A stretch of 64,000 nucleotides of DNA from Lysobacteraceae bacterium (GTDB lineage: Bacteria > Pseudomonadota > Gammaproteobacteria > Xanthomonadales > Xanthomonadaceae), in NCBI GenBank assembly GCA_024508915.1, contig JANINR010000146.1, positions 30,018 to 94,017 of the forward strand, written 5' to 3'. A model generated the notes under the pieces. The model saw only the letters and a program-made list of their open reading frames with translations, made no database searches and was not told the DNA's origin. Of this stretch, positions 46,814 to 56,593 are shown piece by piece. Numbering within the stretch: the first letter of the stretch is position 1; each line of letters opens with the position of its first letter. Both the position numbers and the translations under genes were made by a program.

Positions 46814-48526
46814 TCACGGCGCCTCGTACACCGGCTTGCCGTCGACGTAGGTCGCCTTGACCGGGAGGCTGCGCAGCCGGGCCGGATCGACCGCGAGCGG
46901 GTCGCCGTCGAAGACCACGAAATCGGCGCGCTTGCCCGGCGCGAGGCTGCCGACCTCGCCTTCGGCGAAGCCGGCGTAGGCCGCGTCGAGGGTGAAGCCG
47001 CGCAGCGACTCGTAGGGCGTGAGCTTGTCCTCCGGGTGCCACCCGCCCGCCGGCAGGCCCTGCGCGTCGGTGCGGGTCTCGGCGGCGTACAGGCCGAGGC
47101 GCGGATCCACCGATTCCACCGGGAAGTCCGAGCCCAGCGCCAGGCGCGCGCCGCTGTCGCGCAGCTTGCGCCAGGCGTAGGCGCCGTTGACGCGGTCGGG
47201 CCCGAGGCGGTCCGCCGCCCAGGGCATGTCGCTGGTGGCGTGCGTGGGCTGCATCGAAGCGATGACGTGCAGCGCAGCGAGCCGCGGCAGGTCTTCCGGC
47301 GACAGCACCTGCGCGTGCTCGATGCGCCAGCGATGGTCGGTCGAGGTCGCGGCGCCGCCCAGTTCCTTCGCGTAGGTGTCGAGGACGATGCGGTTGCCGC
47401 GGTCGCCGATCGCGTGCGTCGCCGCCTGCACGCCGCAGCGGCGGGCCTTCGACACGGCGGCATCGTATTGCTCCGGCGTCATCACCAGCAGGCCGCGGTT
47501 GCCGTGGTCGTCGCTGTAGTCCTGCAGCAGCGCGGCGCCGCGGCTGCCGAGCGCGCCGTCGATGTACAGCTTCACCGTGCGCATCTTCAGCCGGTGCGAG
47601 GGGTGCTGGTACAGGCCTTCGTCGCACAGCCACTGCAGCGCCGCACCGTCGCCGTCGGCGAAGGCGGTGATGCGCATGGGAATCTCGCCGGCATCCGCCA
47701 GCTTCCGGTACACGCGCATCTCCCCGAGCGACACGCCCGCATCGTGCACGCCGGTCAGCCCGTGGGCGACGGCGTCGCGCATCGCGAGCCTGAGCATCCG
47801 CTCGGTGGCGGCCTCATCCGGCGCCGGCACCGCGTCGCCGATGATGGACATCGCGCCGTCGACGAAGACGCCGGTGGCGCGCCCCTGCGCGTCGCGGACG
47901 ATGCGCCCGCCGTCCGGCTGCCATTCGCGCTGGCGCCAGTCGGTGCGGCCGCCCGCCGCCTTGACCGCGGCCATCGCCGCGCTGTTGGCCCAGCCGGCGT
48001 GGCCGTCGATGCGTTCCAGCCAGACCGGGCGGTCCGGGAACGCGGCGTCGAGGTCGGCGGCGGTCGGGAAATCCTTCTGCGGCCAGTCGTTCTGGTCCCA
48101 TCCGCGGCCGACCAGCCAGGCGCCCGGCGGCAGGTCCTTCGCGAAGCCGCGCAGGCGTTCGAGGATGTCCGCCTTGTCGGTGCTGTCGACCAGGTCGGCG
48201 GTCAGGAAGGTCATGCCCAGTCCGAGCATGTGGCCGTGCGCATCGATCAGGCCCGGGACCACGGTCGCGCCGCCGGCGTCGATGCGCGTCGCGCCCGGAT
48301 AGCGCCGCAGCACCTCGTCGCGGCCGCCGAGGGCAAGGATCCCGCCATCGGCGTCGTAGGCCATGGCTTCCGCGCGCGGCCGTGCCGGGTCCATCGTTTC
48401 GATGCGCTGCGCCAGCAGCACCGTCACGCCCTGCGCGTCCTGCCGCGGCGCCTGCGCGAAGGCCGGCGCGGCGCCCGCAGACAGCGCCATCACCAGCATT
48501 GAGGCCAGAATCGTCGTTCCGCGCAT
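46814..48526 (-). CDS. Secreted amidohydrolase family protein (YtcJ-like)
   Basis: [78 protein letters not shown]. Confidence 0.92.
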   Translation of the reverse strand: MRGTTILASMLVMALSAGAAPAFAQAPRQDAQGVTVLLAQRIETMDPARPRAEAMAYDADGGILALGGRDEVLRRYPGATRIDAGGATVVPGLIDAHGHMLGLGMTFLTADLVDSTDKADILERLRGFAKDLPPGAWLVGRGWDQNDWPQKDFPTAADLDAAFPDRPVWLERIDGHAGWANSAAMAAVKAAGGRTDWRQREWQPDGGRIVRDAQGRATGVFVDGAMSIIGDAVPAPDEAATERMLRLAMRDAVAHGLTGVHDAGVSLGEMRVYRKLADAGEIPMRITAFADGDGAALQWLCDEGLYQHPSHRLKMRTVKLYIDGALGSRGAALLQDYSDDHGNRGLLVMTPEQYDAAVSKARRCGVQAATHAIGDRGNRIVLDTYAKELGGAATSTDHRWRIEHAQVLSPEDLPRLAALHVIASMQPTHATSDMPWAADRLGPDRVNGAYAWRKLRDSGARLALGSDFPVESVDPRLGLYAAETRTDAQGLPAGGWHPEDKLTPYESLRGFTLDAAYAGFAEGEVGSLAPGKRADFVVFDGDPLAVDPARLRSLPVKATYVDGKPVYEAP

Positions 48527-48605
48527 CGCCGTTCCCCGTCGGTTTTCGTCGCCGCACTTTGCGAAAATCCCCGGCCCGGCGCAAGCTTCGCGTCCTGGAG
48601 AACCG

Positions 48606-49610
48606 ATGCCGCAGAACGCCATCTCGGAATTCGCGCTGGACCCGCCCGACACGGAGCGGCTCGCCAACCTCGCCGGTCCGTTCGACGCCCACCTGCGCCT
48701 GCTCGAACTGCGCCTGGGCGTGGAAATCGGCAACCGCGGCAACGTGTTCCGCATCGCCGGGCCGGAAGCGGCCGTCGCGACGGCGGAAAAGCTGCTGCGC
48801 GGGCTGTGGCGCGACGCCGCCGGCGAAACGCTCAGCGAGCATGCGATCCACCTTCGCCTTTCCGGCGCCGCGCTGGACCGCGCCGTCGGCGAGGACGTCG
48901 AGCCGCAGGAAGTCGCCGTCCGGGTGAAGCGCGGCACGATCCGCGGCCGCGGCCGCAACCAGGCGAAGTACCTGCACGCGATCGCGAGCCACGACATCAA
49001 TTTCGGCATCGGGCCCGCCGGCACCGGCAAGACCTTCCTCGCCGTGGCGATGGCGGTCGAGGCGCTGAACGAATCGCGCGTGCAGCGCATCATCCTCGTG
49101 CGCCCTGCGGTGGAAGCCGGCGAGAAGCTGGGCTTCCTGCCCGGCGACCTGACCCAGAAGGTCGACCCCTACCTGCGCCCGCTCTACGACGCGCTGTACG
49201 AGATGCTCGGCGTGGAGAAGGTCGTGAAGCTGCTGGAGAAGAACGTCATCGAGATCGCGCCGCTTGCCTACATGCGCGGGCGCACGCTCAACGACGCGTT
49301 CGTCATCCTCGACGAGGCGCAGAACACGTCCATCGAGCAGATGAAGATGTTCCTGACCCGCATCGGCTTCGGTTCCACCGCCGTCGTCACCGGCGACCTC
49401 ACCCAGGTGGACCTGCCGAAGCACCAGAAGTCGGGGCTGAAGGACGCGCTGGAGGTGCTGCGCGGCGTGGACGGCATCGGCTTCACCTTCTTCGAGGCGA
49501 AGGACGTGGTGCGGCATCCGCTGGTGGCGCGCATCGTCAACGCCTACGACGCGCGCGACAACCCGGGCCACGACGCGCGGGCCCGCGACGGCGGGGAAGG
49601 CGCGCCGTGA
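48606..49610 (+). CDS. ybeZ: PhoH family protein (YbeZ)
   Basis: [26 protein letters not shown]...[17 protein letters not shown]...[24 protein letters not shown]. Confidence 0.96.
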   Translation: MPQNAISEFALDPPDTERLANLAGPFDAHLRLLELRLGVEIGNRGNVFRIAGPEAAVATAEKLLRGLWRDAAGETLSEHAIHLRLSGAALDRAVGEDVEPQEVAVRVKRGTIRGRGRNQAKYLHAIASHDINFGIGPAGTGKTFLAVAMAVEALNESRVQRIILVRPAVEAGEKLGFLPGDLTQKVDPYLRPLYDALYEMLGVEKVVKLLEKNVIEIAPLAYMRGRTLNDAFVILDEAQNTSIEQMKMFLTRIGFGSTAVVTGDLTQVDLPKHQKSGLKDALEVLRGVDGIGFTFFEAKDVVRHPLVARIVNAYDARDNPGHDARARDGGEGAP

Positions 49611-50098
49611 CGCGCGGCCCCGTGCGGCTGGATGTTTCCGTTGGCTACGCGCTGCCGCGCGCGGGCCTGCCGTCGGCCACGAGCTTCCGCAAGTGGGTCG
49701 CGGCGGCGCTCGCCGGGCGCATCCGCGAGGCGGACCTCGCGATCCGCATCGTCGACGCGCGCGAAGGGCGCGCGCTCAACCGCCACTACCGCGGCAAGGA
49801 CTACGCGACCAACGTGCTCAGCTTCCCGGCCGACGCCGCGGAAGGCGTGAAGCTGCCGAAGGGCGTGAAGATGCCGCTGCTCGGTGACCTCGTCATCTGC
49901 GCGCCCGTCGTCGCCCGCGAGGCGAAGGAACAGGGCAAGGCGCTGAACGACCATTACGCGCACCTGACCGTGCACGGCGCGCTGCACCTCCTCGGCTGGG
50001 ACCACGAGGACGAGCGCGAGGCCGAGTGCATGGAGGCGCTCGAGCGCGAGATCCTCGCCGGGCTGGGAATCGAGGACCCGTATCGCGACGGCGAGTGA
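49607..50098 (+). CDS. ybeY: rRNA maturation endoribonuclease YbeY
   Basis: [17 protein letters not shown]...[35 protein letters not shown] overlap with phoH. Confidence 0.96.
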   Translation: MTRGPVRLDVSVGYALPRAGLPSATSFRKWVAAALAGRIREADLAIRIVDAREGRALNRHYRGKDYATNVLSFPADAAEGVKLPKGVKMPLLGDLVICAPVVAREAKEQGKALNDHYAHLTVHGALHLLGWDHEDEREAECMEALEREILAGLGIEDPYRDGE

Positions 50099-50191
50099 GC
50101 GCCGCGCCCGGCCGCGACGCCCGCCGGGTTAAACTGGCCGCTCGGGCCTTCACGCCCGTCCAGCCGGCCAACCAGGATCCCGACCCGCGCC

Positions 50192-51049
50192 ATGCCAGAG
50201 GACGACAGTAGTACCCCCCAGGACCGACCGGAGCGCCGCTCCTGGCTCGATCGAATCGGCGCCATGCTCTCCGGCGAGCCGAGCACCCGCGAGGACCTCG
50301 TCGAGCTGCTGCGCGACGCCCAGGCGGACGGGCTGATCGCCGCCGACACCCTGCGGATGATGGAAGGCGCGATCGCAGTCTCGGACCTCACCGTGGGCGA
50401 CGTCATGATCCCGCGCTCGCAGATGGTCGCGCTTTCGTCCGCGCTGCCGCACGCCGAGCTCCTGCGCCAGGTGGTCGAGTCCGGCCATTCGCGCTTCCCG
50501 GTGCACGGCGAGGACCGCGACGAGATCCTCGGCATCCTGCTGGCCAAGGACCTGCTGCGCGGCGAAGTGTCCGAGCACGGCCACGGCCACGTGCGCGAGC
50601 TGCTCCGCCCGGCGGTGCTGATCCCGGAATCGAAGAAGCTCAACGTGCTGCTGCGCGAGTTCCGCCAGTCGCGCAACCACATGGCGATCGTGATCGACGA
50701 GTACGGCGGCGTCGCCGGCCTGGTGACGATCGAGGACGTGCTCGAGCAGATCGTCGGCGACATCGACGACGAGCACGACGAGGCCGAGGACGTGACCACG
50801 CTGATCGCCGCGCAGGCCGACGGCCAGTACGTAGTGGACGCGCTGACCCCGATCGGCGACTTCAACGAGCGCTTCGGCGCCGATTTCGACGACGACGAAT
50901 ACGACACCATCGGCGGCCTCGTGACGGCGGCCATCGGCCACCTGCCGGAAGCCGGCGAGGAGCTGACCCTCGGCCGCTTCGGATTCCGCGTCGCGCGGGC
51001 CGACGCGCGCCGGCTGCATGCGCTGCACGTGAGCGTGCATGGCGAATAA
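50192..51049 (+). CDS. corC: HlyC/CorC family transporter (CBS domains)
   Basis: VGDVMIPRSQMVALSSALPHAELLRQVVESGHSRFPVHGEDRDEILGILLAKDLL. Confidence 0.94.
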   Translation: MPEDDSSTPQDRPERRSWLDRIGAMLSGEPSTREDLVELLRDAQADGLIAADTLRMMEGAIAVSDLTVGDVMIPRSQMVALSSALPHAELLRQVVESGHSRFPVHGEDRDEILGILLAKDLLRGEVSEHGHGHVRELLRPAVLIPESKKLNVLLREFRQSRNHMAIVIDEYGGVAGLVTIEDVLEQIVGDIDDEHDEAEDVTTLIAAQADGQYVVDALTPIGDFNERFGADFDDDEYDTIGGLVTAAIGHLPEAGEELTLGRFGFRVARADARRLHALHVSVHGE

Positions 51050-52244
51050 GGCGATGCGCGCCGTGCTCGCGGCGCTGCTCGCGCTCGCCGGCGCGTGGCT
51101 GCCGCAGCGCGCGCTGGCGCAGGACGCCCCTGCGCTCCCCGCCGGCGCGCTTCGCATCGGGGTGATGACGATGCAGCCCGGCGAGATCTTCTGGGAGCGT
51201 TTCGGCCACGACGCGATCGTCGTCGAGGACACCGCCACCGGCGCCGCGCTCTCGTACAACTACGGCTTCTTCGACCCGGGCGAGCCCGGCTTCCTCGGCC
51301 GCTTCGTGCGCGGCGAGATGCAGTACATGCTCGTCGCGCTGCCGCTGGAGCAGGACCTCGCGACCTACCGCGAGGAAGGCCGCGGCGTCACCGTGCAGTG
51401 GCTCGACCTGTCGCCGGCGCAGGCGCGCGCGCTCGCCGACGCGCTCGCCGAAGCCGCGCGCCCCGAGAACGCGCGCTACCGCTACGACTACTTCACCGCG
51501 AACTGCGCCACCAAGGTGCGCGACGCGCTCGACGCCGCGCTCGGCGGCCGCCTGCACCACGACATCGCGGGCCGCTCGCGCGGCAACACCTATCGCAGCG
51601 AGGCGGTGCGCCTCGCCTCCCCGGCGCCGTGGATGTGGCTCGGGTTCGACATCGGCCTGTCGCGCAACGCCGACCGCCAGCTGTCGCGGTGGGAAGAGGC
51701 GTTCGTGCCGATGCGCCTGGCCGACAGCCTCGGCGAGGCGCGGCTCGCCGACGGCCGGCCGCTCGTCGCCTCGAAGCAGGTCCTGCTGCCGCACCGCATC
51801 GCGCCGGAACCGCCCGAGCGCCCGCGGCCGTGGTGGCCTTGGCTGCTGTGGGGCCTCGCGCTGGCGGCGGCCGCGCTCCTGCTCGCGCGTCGTGCACCGC
51901 GTGCGCTCGGCGCCGCGGCAGGGCTGTTCTGGCTGGGGTCGGGCCTGCTCGGCGCGCTGATGCTGTTCCTGTGGCTGGGGACAGAGCACCGCTTCGCCTG
52001 GGCCAACGAGAACCTGTTGCTGTTCGATCCCCTCGCGCTGCTGTTGCTGCCCGGGGCCTGGCGACTGGCCGGCGGACGCGCGCCGGGCGCCTGGTTCCGG
52101 CGCGCGCTCGCCGCGGTGGCCGCGCTCGCGGCCGCCGCGTTGCTGCTGAAGTGGGTGCTGCTGTTCTCGCAGGCCAACGAACCCTGGATCGCGCTGCTCC
52201 TGCCCCTGCACCTGGCCCTCTACGCGGGGCTGCGCCGGCGTTAG
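51039..52244 (+). CDS. DUF4105 domain-containing membrane protein
   Basis: VMTMQPGEIFWERFGHDAIVVEDTATGAALSYNYGFFD...RYDYFTANCATKVRDALD; C-terminal TM helices. Confidence 0.88.
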   Translation: MANKAMRAVLAALLALAGAWLPQRALAQDAPALPAGALRIGVMTMQPGEIFWERFGHDAIVVEDTATGAALSYNYGFFDPGEPGFLGRFVRGEMQYMLVALPLEQDLATYREEGRGVTVQWLDLSPAQARALADALAEAARPENARYRYDYFTANCATKVRDALDAALGGRLHHDIAGRSRGNTYRSEAVRLASPAPWMWLGFDIGLSRNADRQLSRWEEAFVPMRLADSLGEARLADGRPLVASKQVLLPHRIAPEPPERPRPWWPWLLWGLALAAAALLLARRAPRALGAAAGLFWLGSGLLGALMLFLWLGTEHRFAWANENLLLFDPLALLLLPGAWRLAGGRAPGAWFRRALAAVAALAAAALLLKWVLLFSQANEPWIALLLPLHLALYAGLRRR

Positions 52245-52254
52245 GATGCGGGGC

Positions 52255-53247
52255 ATGGATCCTTCCCTGCCCGTGTGCGTCGTCAACTGCGTGGCCTACG
52301 GCGCCGACGGCACGCGCCGCGACATCACCCTCGACGAGATCAGCGACGTCCTCGCGCGCGACGACGGCAGCTTCGTCTGGGTCGGCCTGTACGAACCCGC
52401 GGACGAGCTGCTCGACAAGCTGCAGGAGGAATTCGGCCTGCACGACCTGGCGATCGAGGACGCGCAGCACGCGCACCAGCGGCCGAAGATCGAGGCCTAC
52501 GGCGACTCGCTGTTCGTGATCGCGCACACCGCGCAGGCGGCCGCCGGCGGCAAGATCGAGTTCGGCGAGACCCACGCCTTCCTCGGCAAGCGCTACCTCG
52601 TCACCGTGCGCCACGGGGCGTCCGCCTCGTACGCGCCGGTGCGCGCGCAGGTCGAACGCGAACCCGAACTGCTCGCGCTGGGCCCGAGCTACGGCCTGTA
52701 CGCGGTGCTCGATTCCATCGTGGACAACTACCTGCCGATCGTCGACGCCTTCCACGAGGAACTGGTCGAGCTCGAGAAGGACCTGTTCGCCGACGAGTTC
52801 CGCCGCGAGACGATCATGGCGCTCTACGACCTGAAGCGCGAGCTGACGCGCCTGCGGCTGGCGGTCGCCCCGTTGCAGGACATCCTCGCGCAGCTGACGC
52901 GCGTGCACGGCAACCTCGTCGCCGACGAGGTCCGGCCCTACTTCCGCGACGTGCTCGACCACGCCCTGCGCGTCAACGAATCCACCGACACGATGCGCGA
53001 GATGCTGACCGCGGCGATGGGCATGAACCTGTCGCTGGTCACGATCAACCAGGGCGAGATCGTGAAGAAGCTCGCCGGCTGGGCGGCGCTGCTCGCGGCG
53101 CCGACGCTGATCACGAGCTGGTACGGCATGAACTTCGCCAACATGCCGGAGCTGCACACGCGGCACGGCTATTTCGTGCTGATCGGGGTCGTGGCCGTGG
53201 TCTGCGGCGTGCTCTACCGCTACCTGCGCAAGGTGCGCTGGCTCTAG
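52255..53247 (+). CDS. corA: CorA family magnesium transporter
   Basis: C-terminal ITSWYGMNFANMPEL (GMN motif) followed by TM helix. Confidence 0.95.
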   Translation: MDPSLPVCVVNCVAYGADGTRRDITLDEISDVLARDDGSFVWVGLYEPADELLDKLQEEFGLHDLAIEDAQHAHQRPKIEAYGDSLFVIAHTAQAAAGGKIEFGETHAFLGKRYLVTVRHGASASYAPVRAQVEREPELLALGPSYGLYAVLDSIVDNYLPIVDAFHEELVELEKDLFADEFRRETIMALYDLKRELTRLRLAVAPLQDILAQLTRVHGNLVADEVRPYFRDVLDHALRVNESTDTMREMLTAAMGMNLSLVTINQGEIVKKLAGWAALLAAPTLITSWYGMNFANMPELHTRHGYFVLIGVVAVVCGVLYRYLRKVRWL

Positions 53248-54452
53248 GCGCCGTCGCGCGCGGGCGCGGCCGCGCCCGCTTGCGCGTCGGCGATGACGAT
53301 GCGATCCCGTCCCGCCTGCTTGGCCGCGTACAGCGCCTCGTCGGCGCGGCGCAACGCATCCCCGACGGCTTCACCGGGCGCGGCGAACGCGATGCCGGCG
53401 CTCAGGGTCACCGGCCGGCTCCCCGCGAACATGGCGAAGTCCTCGCGCACCCGCTGCGCGAACCGCTGCACCGCGACCGGCGGCGCATCGACGAGCAGCG
53501 CGATGAACTCCTCGCCGCCCATCCGCGCCGCGTAGCCGTCGGGCCCGACGCGCGCGCCGAGCACCTGCCCCAGCCGTCGCAGCACTTCGTCGCCGTAGGC
53601 GTGCCCCATCTGGTCGTTGACGTCCTTGAAGTGGTCGACGTCGAAGAAGACCAGGCTGCGCGAGGCCCCGCGCGCGCCCGCATCGTTGTAGACCGGTACC
53701 GCGTCGCGGTCCCAGCCGGCACGGTTCGCGAGGCCGGTCAGTGCGTCGGTGGCGGCCTGTTTCCACAGCGCACGACGCACCCGGTAGGCCTCGACGGCGA
53801 AATCGGTGCGGTACCCGGAGAGCATCAGCCCGAACGCGATGGTCGCCACCGTGTAGAGCCAGTAGAAGGCCTGCCCGGACCTGGGCGCGCCGTGGAGCTC
53901 GAGGCGGATCGCGGCAAGCCCGACCACCACGCCCACCAGCGCGCCGATCGAGAGCGGCCGCACCGCGAGCGCCAGCAATGCGATGGGCATGAGGTGGAAC
54001 AGTCCCGTGCGGATCGGGAACTCGACGACCGCGCCCGGGGCGCCGGGCACCGGCAGCGACAGGAAGACGCCGGTGAGCGCGGTGGCCAGCAGCATCGCGA
54101 CCAGGCGTACGCCCCATTGCCGCACGTGCAGGTTGAGCCAGGCGAGCAGTGCGACGGCGACCGCGACACACAGCACGAGCCAGGCGGGATAACCGATGCC
54201 GGGCGCCAGGCCGCCGGCCTGCAGCGCCGCCGCGATGGCGAGCATCACCGCGCCACCAAGCAGCACCGCGGTGAAGGCGGGCCGCGTCGCCGCGACCTGC
54301 GCCACCGTCAGCCGCGCCCGGTCCTCCGCGTCCAGGTGGTGGAGCCACTCCCGGCCCCAGGGCGCGCCGGGAACGCGCAGTCCCCAGCGCGGCGACGCGG
54401 CGCCCTTCCCTCCCGCGGCATGGCTGCGGGGCGCGTCGTCGGGGCCGGCCAT
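53244..54452 (-). CDS. Membrane GGDEF-domain protein (putative diguanylate cyclase)
   Basis: FFDVDHFKDVNDQMGHAYGDEVLRRLG...ARMGGEEFIALL; six N-terminal hydrophobic segments. Confidence 0.94.
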   Translation of the reverse strand: MAGPDDAPRSHAAGGKGAASPRWGLRVPGAPWGREWLHHLDAEDRARLTVAQVAATRPAFTAVLLGGAVMLAIAAALQAGGLAPGIGYPAWLVLCVAVAVALLAWLNLHVRQWGVRLVAMLLATALTGVFLSLPVPGAPGAVVEFPIRTGLFHLMPIALLALAVRPLSIGALVGVVVGLAAIRLELHGAPRSGQAFYWLYTVATIAFGLMLSGYRTDFAVEAYRVRRALWKQAATDALTGLANRAGWDRDAVPVYNDAGARGASRSLVFFDVDHFKDVNDQMGHAYGDEVLRRLGQVLGARVGPDGYAARMGGEEFIALLVDAPPVAVQRFAQRVREDFAMFAGSRPVTLSAGIAFAAPGEAVGDALRRADEALYAAKQAGRDRIVIADAQAGAAAPARDGA

Positions 54453-54462
54453 CGCCCCGCGG

Positions 54463-56547
54463 CTACTGCGCCCCGCCGCCGATGTGCTCGCGCAGCCAGG
54501 CGTTGACGGTGTCGTGCCAGAGCAGGCTGTTCGCGGGCTTCAGCACCCAGTGGTTCTCGTCGGGGAAGTACAGGAACTTCGACTCGATGCCCTTGCGCTG
54601 CAGCGCGGTGAACGCGGCGATGCCCTGGTCGACGGGGATGCGGAAATCCTTCGCGCTGTGGATCACCAGCATCGGCACGCGCCAGTCCTTGACGTGGTTG
54701 ATCGGGTTGAACTTCTCGTAGCCTTCCGGGTTGTCGTACGGCGTGCCGCCGTTCTCCCACTCGCTGAACCAGAGTTCCTCGGTGGCGTAGCCCATCATGC
54801 GGTTGTCGAACACGCCGTCGTGGTCGACGAGGCACTTCCAGGGCTGGTTCCACACGCCCGCGATCCAGTACACCATGTAGCCGCCGTAGCTGGCGCCGAG
54901 CGCGCAGGCCTTGTCGCCGTCGAGGAACGCGTACTGCCGCTGCGCCGCGGCCCAGCCCTTCTGCAGGTCCTCGAGCGGGCGGTCGCCCCAGTGCTGGCTG
55001 ATCGCGTCGGTGAACTCCTGGCCGTAGCCGGTGCTGCCGTGGAAGTCGATCATGACCACCGCGTAGCCCTGGCCTGCATACGTCTGCGGGTTCCAGCGAT
55101 AGCTCCAGCCGTCGCCGAAGCTGCCCTGCGGGCCGCCGTGGATCAGGAACGCGACCGGGTAGCGCTTGCCTTCCTCGTAGTTCCAGGGCTTCACGACGTA
55201 GCCGTGCACGGTCTCGTCGTTCCAGCCCTTGAACGAGAACTGCTCGTAGTCGCCCCACTTCACGTCGGGCAGCATGTCGCCGGCGCTGGGCGTGATCGCG
55301 CGCTCGGGCGCGCCTGCGAGCCCGCCAGTGAACACCTGCGCGCCGCTCTTCATCGAGTTGCGGGTGAACACCGTGGTCGGGCCGGCGATCGCGAAATCGC
55401 CGATGCTCCCGCCGGCGATGGCCGGCGTCGCCTTGCCGGTCGCGATGTCCACCGCGAACAGCGGATGGCTGCCCATGTCCTGCACGGGGGTGTAGATCGT
55501 CCTGCCGTCCTTCGACAGCACGATGGCGTCGGCGGAACGGTCCCATTGCGGCGCGATCTCGCGGACCTTGCCGCTGGCCAGGTCCATCGCCATCAGGCCG
55601 AAGCGGTCCGCCTCGAAACCCGGGCGCTTCATCGCGCGGTAGTAGAGCGTCCGGCCGTCGGCGCTGAACACCGGGCCGGCGTCCCAGGCCTTGTTCGCGG
55701 CGGTCAGGTTGACGGCCTTGCCCTTGCCGTCCGTGCCGAGCCGGTAGAGGTCGAAGTTGGTCGAGCGCGGTTCCTCGCCGTTCGACAGGCGGGCGCTCAC
55801 GACGAGCGACTTGCCGTCGGGCGACCACGCGAGGTCCGACAGGTCGCCGAACGGCTTCGAGGGCACGTCGGCGACGAGATCCCCGCCGACGAGCGTCGCC
55901 GCGGTGGCGGGCTTCGCGCCGGCCGCCGGGAGGGACGCCACGAAGATGCGGTTGAGCGAACCGTCCGCCCAGGTGTCCCAGTGCCGGATGAACGTGCGGT
56001 CGAACACGACGCCGCTGGATTTCGGCTTGTCGTCGAAACGCTTGCGGTTGCAGGCCATGTCGCCGCCGCAATCGGCGAATGCCGCCGCGGCGAAGGCGAC
56101 GCGCCGTCCGTCCGGCGACAGCGAGAAGCCGTCGACGTCGAGCGCGAAGTCGGTGAGCTGCACCGGCTCGCCGCCGGCGACCGGGATCGCGTACAGCTGC
56201 GACGTGCCGTGCTTGCCGCTGAGGAAATACACCGACGCGCCGTCCTTCGAGAATGCCGGCGAATTGACGTTCCAGCCGTCGGGCGTCAACCGCACCGGCG
56301 GCGCCGCATCGCGCGCGAACAGGTCCTCGATCCAGAGCGAGGTCGTCGCCTTGCCGCTGGCCATGTCCACCGTGCGCTTCGCGAACACGAGCTTGCGCCC
56401 GTCGGGCGACAGCACCGGCGACGAGTAGCGGTCCATCGCCACCATGTCGCTGGCCTGGAAGCCGCGCTCGGCGAGCGCGAGCGACGGCAGCGACAGCAGC
56501 AGCGCCGCGGGAAGGAGGGCGTGGCGGAGTTTCATGGCGGCGTTCAT
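54463..56547 (-). CDS. S9 family peptidase (prolyl oligopeptidase/DPP-like), secreted
   Basis: MKLRHALLPAALLLSLPSLALA; GASYGGYMVYWIAG (GxSxGG), VDHDGVFD, DENHWVLKP. Confidence 0.94.
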   Translation of the reverse strand: MNAAMKLRHALLPAALLLSLPSLALAERGFQASDMVAMDRYSSPVLSPDGRKLVFAKRTVDMASGKATTSLWIEDLFARDAAPPVRLTPDGWNVNSPAFSKDGASVYFLSGKHGTSQLYAIPVAGGEPVQLTDFALDVDGFSLSPDGRRVAFAAAAFADCGGDMACNRKRFDDKPKSSGVVFDRTFIRHWDTWADGSLNRIFVASLPAAGAKPATAATLVGGDLVADVPSKPFGDLSDLAWSPDGKSLVVSARLSNGEEPRSTNFDLYRLGTDGKGKAVNLTAANKAWDAGPVFSADGRTLYYRAMKRPGFEADRFGLMAMDLASGKVREIAPQWDRSADAIVLSKDGRTIYTPVQDMGSHPLFAVDIATGKATPAIAGGSIGDFAIAGPTTVFTRNSMKSGAQVFTGGLAGAPERAITPSAGDMLPDVKWGDYEQFSFKGWNDETVHGYVVKPWNYEEGKRYPVAFLIHGGPQGSFGDGWSYRWNPQTYAGQGYAVVMIDFHGSTGYGQEFTDAISQHWGDRPLEDLQKGWAAAQRQYAFLDGDKACALGASYGGYMVYWIAGVWNQPWKCLVDHDGVFDNRMMGYATEELWFSEWENGGTPYDNPEGYEKFNPINHVKDWRVPMLVIHSAKDFRIPVDQGIAAFTALQRKGIESKFLYFPDENHWVLKPANSLLWHDTVNAWLREHIGGGAQ

Positions 56548-56593
56548 TCGAGGATTCCTCCGGAATTCGGATTCGGGCTGCAAGGAGCGCCCG

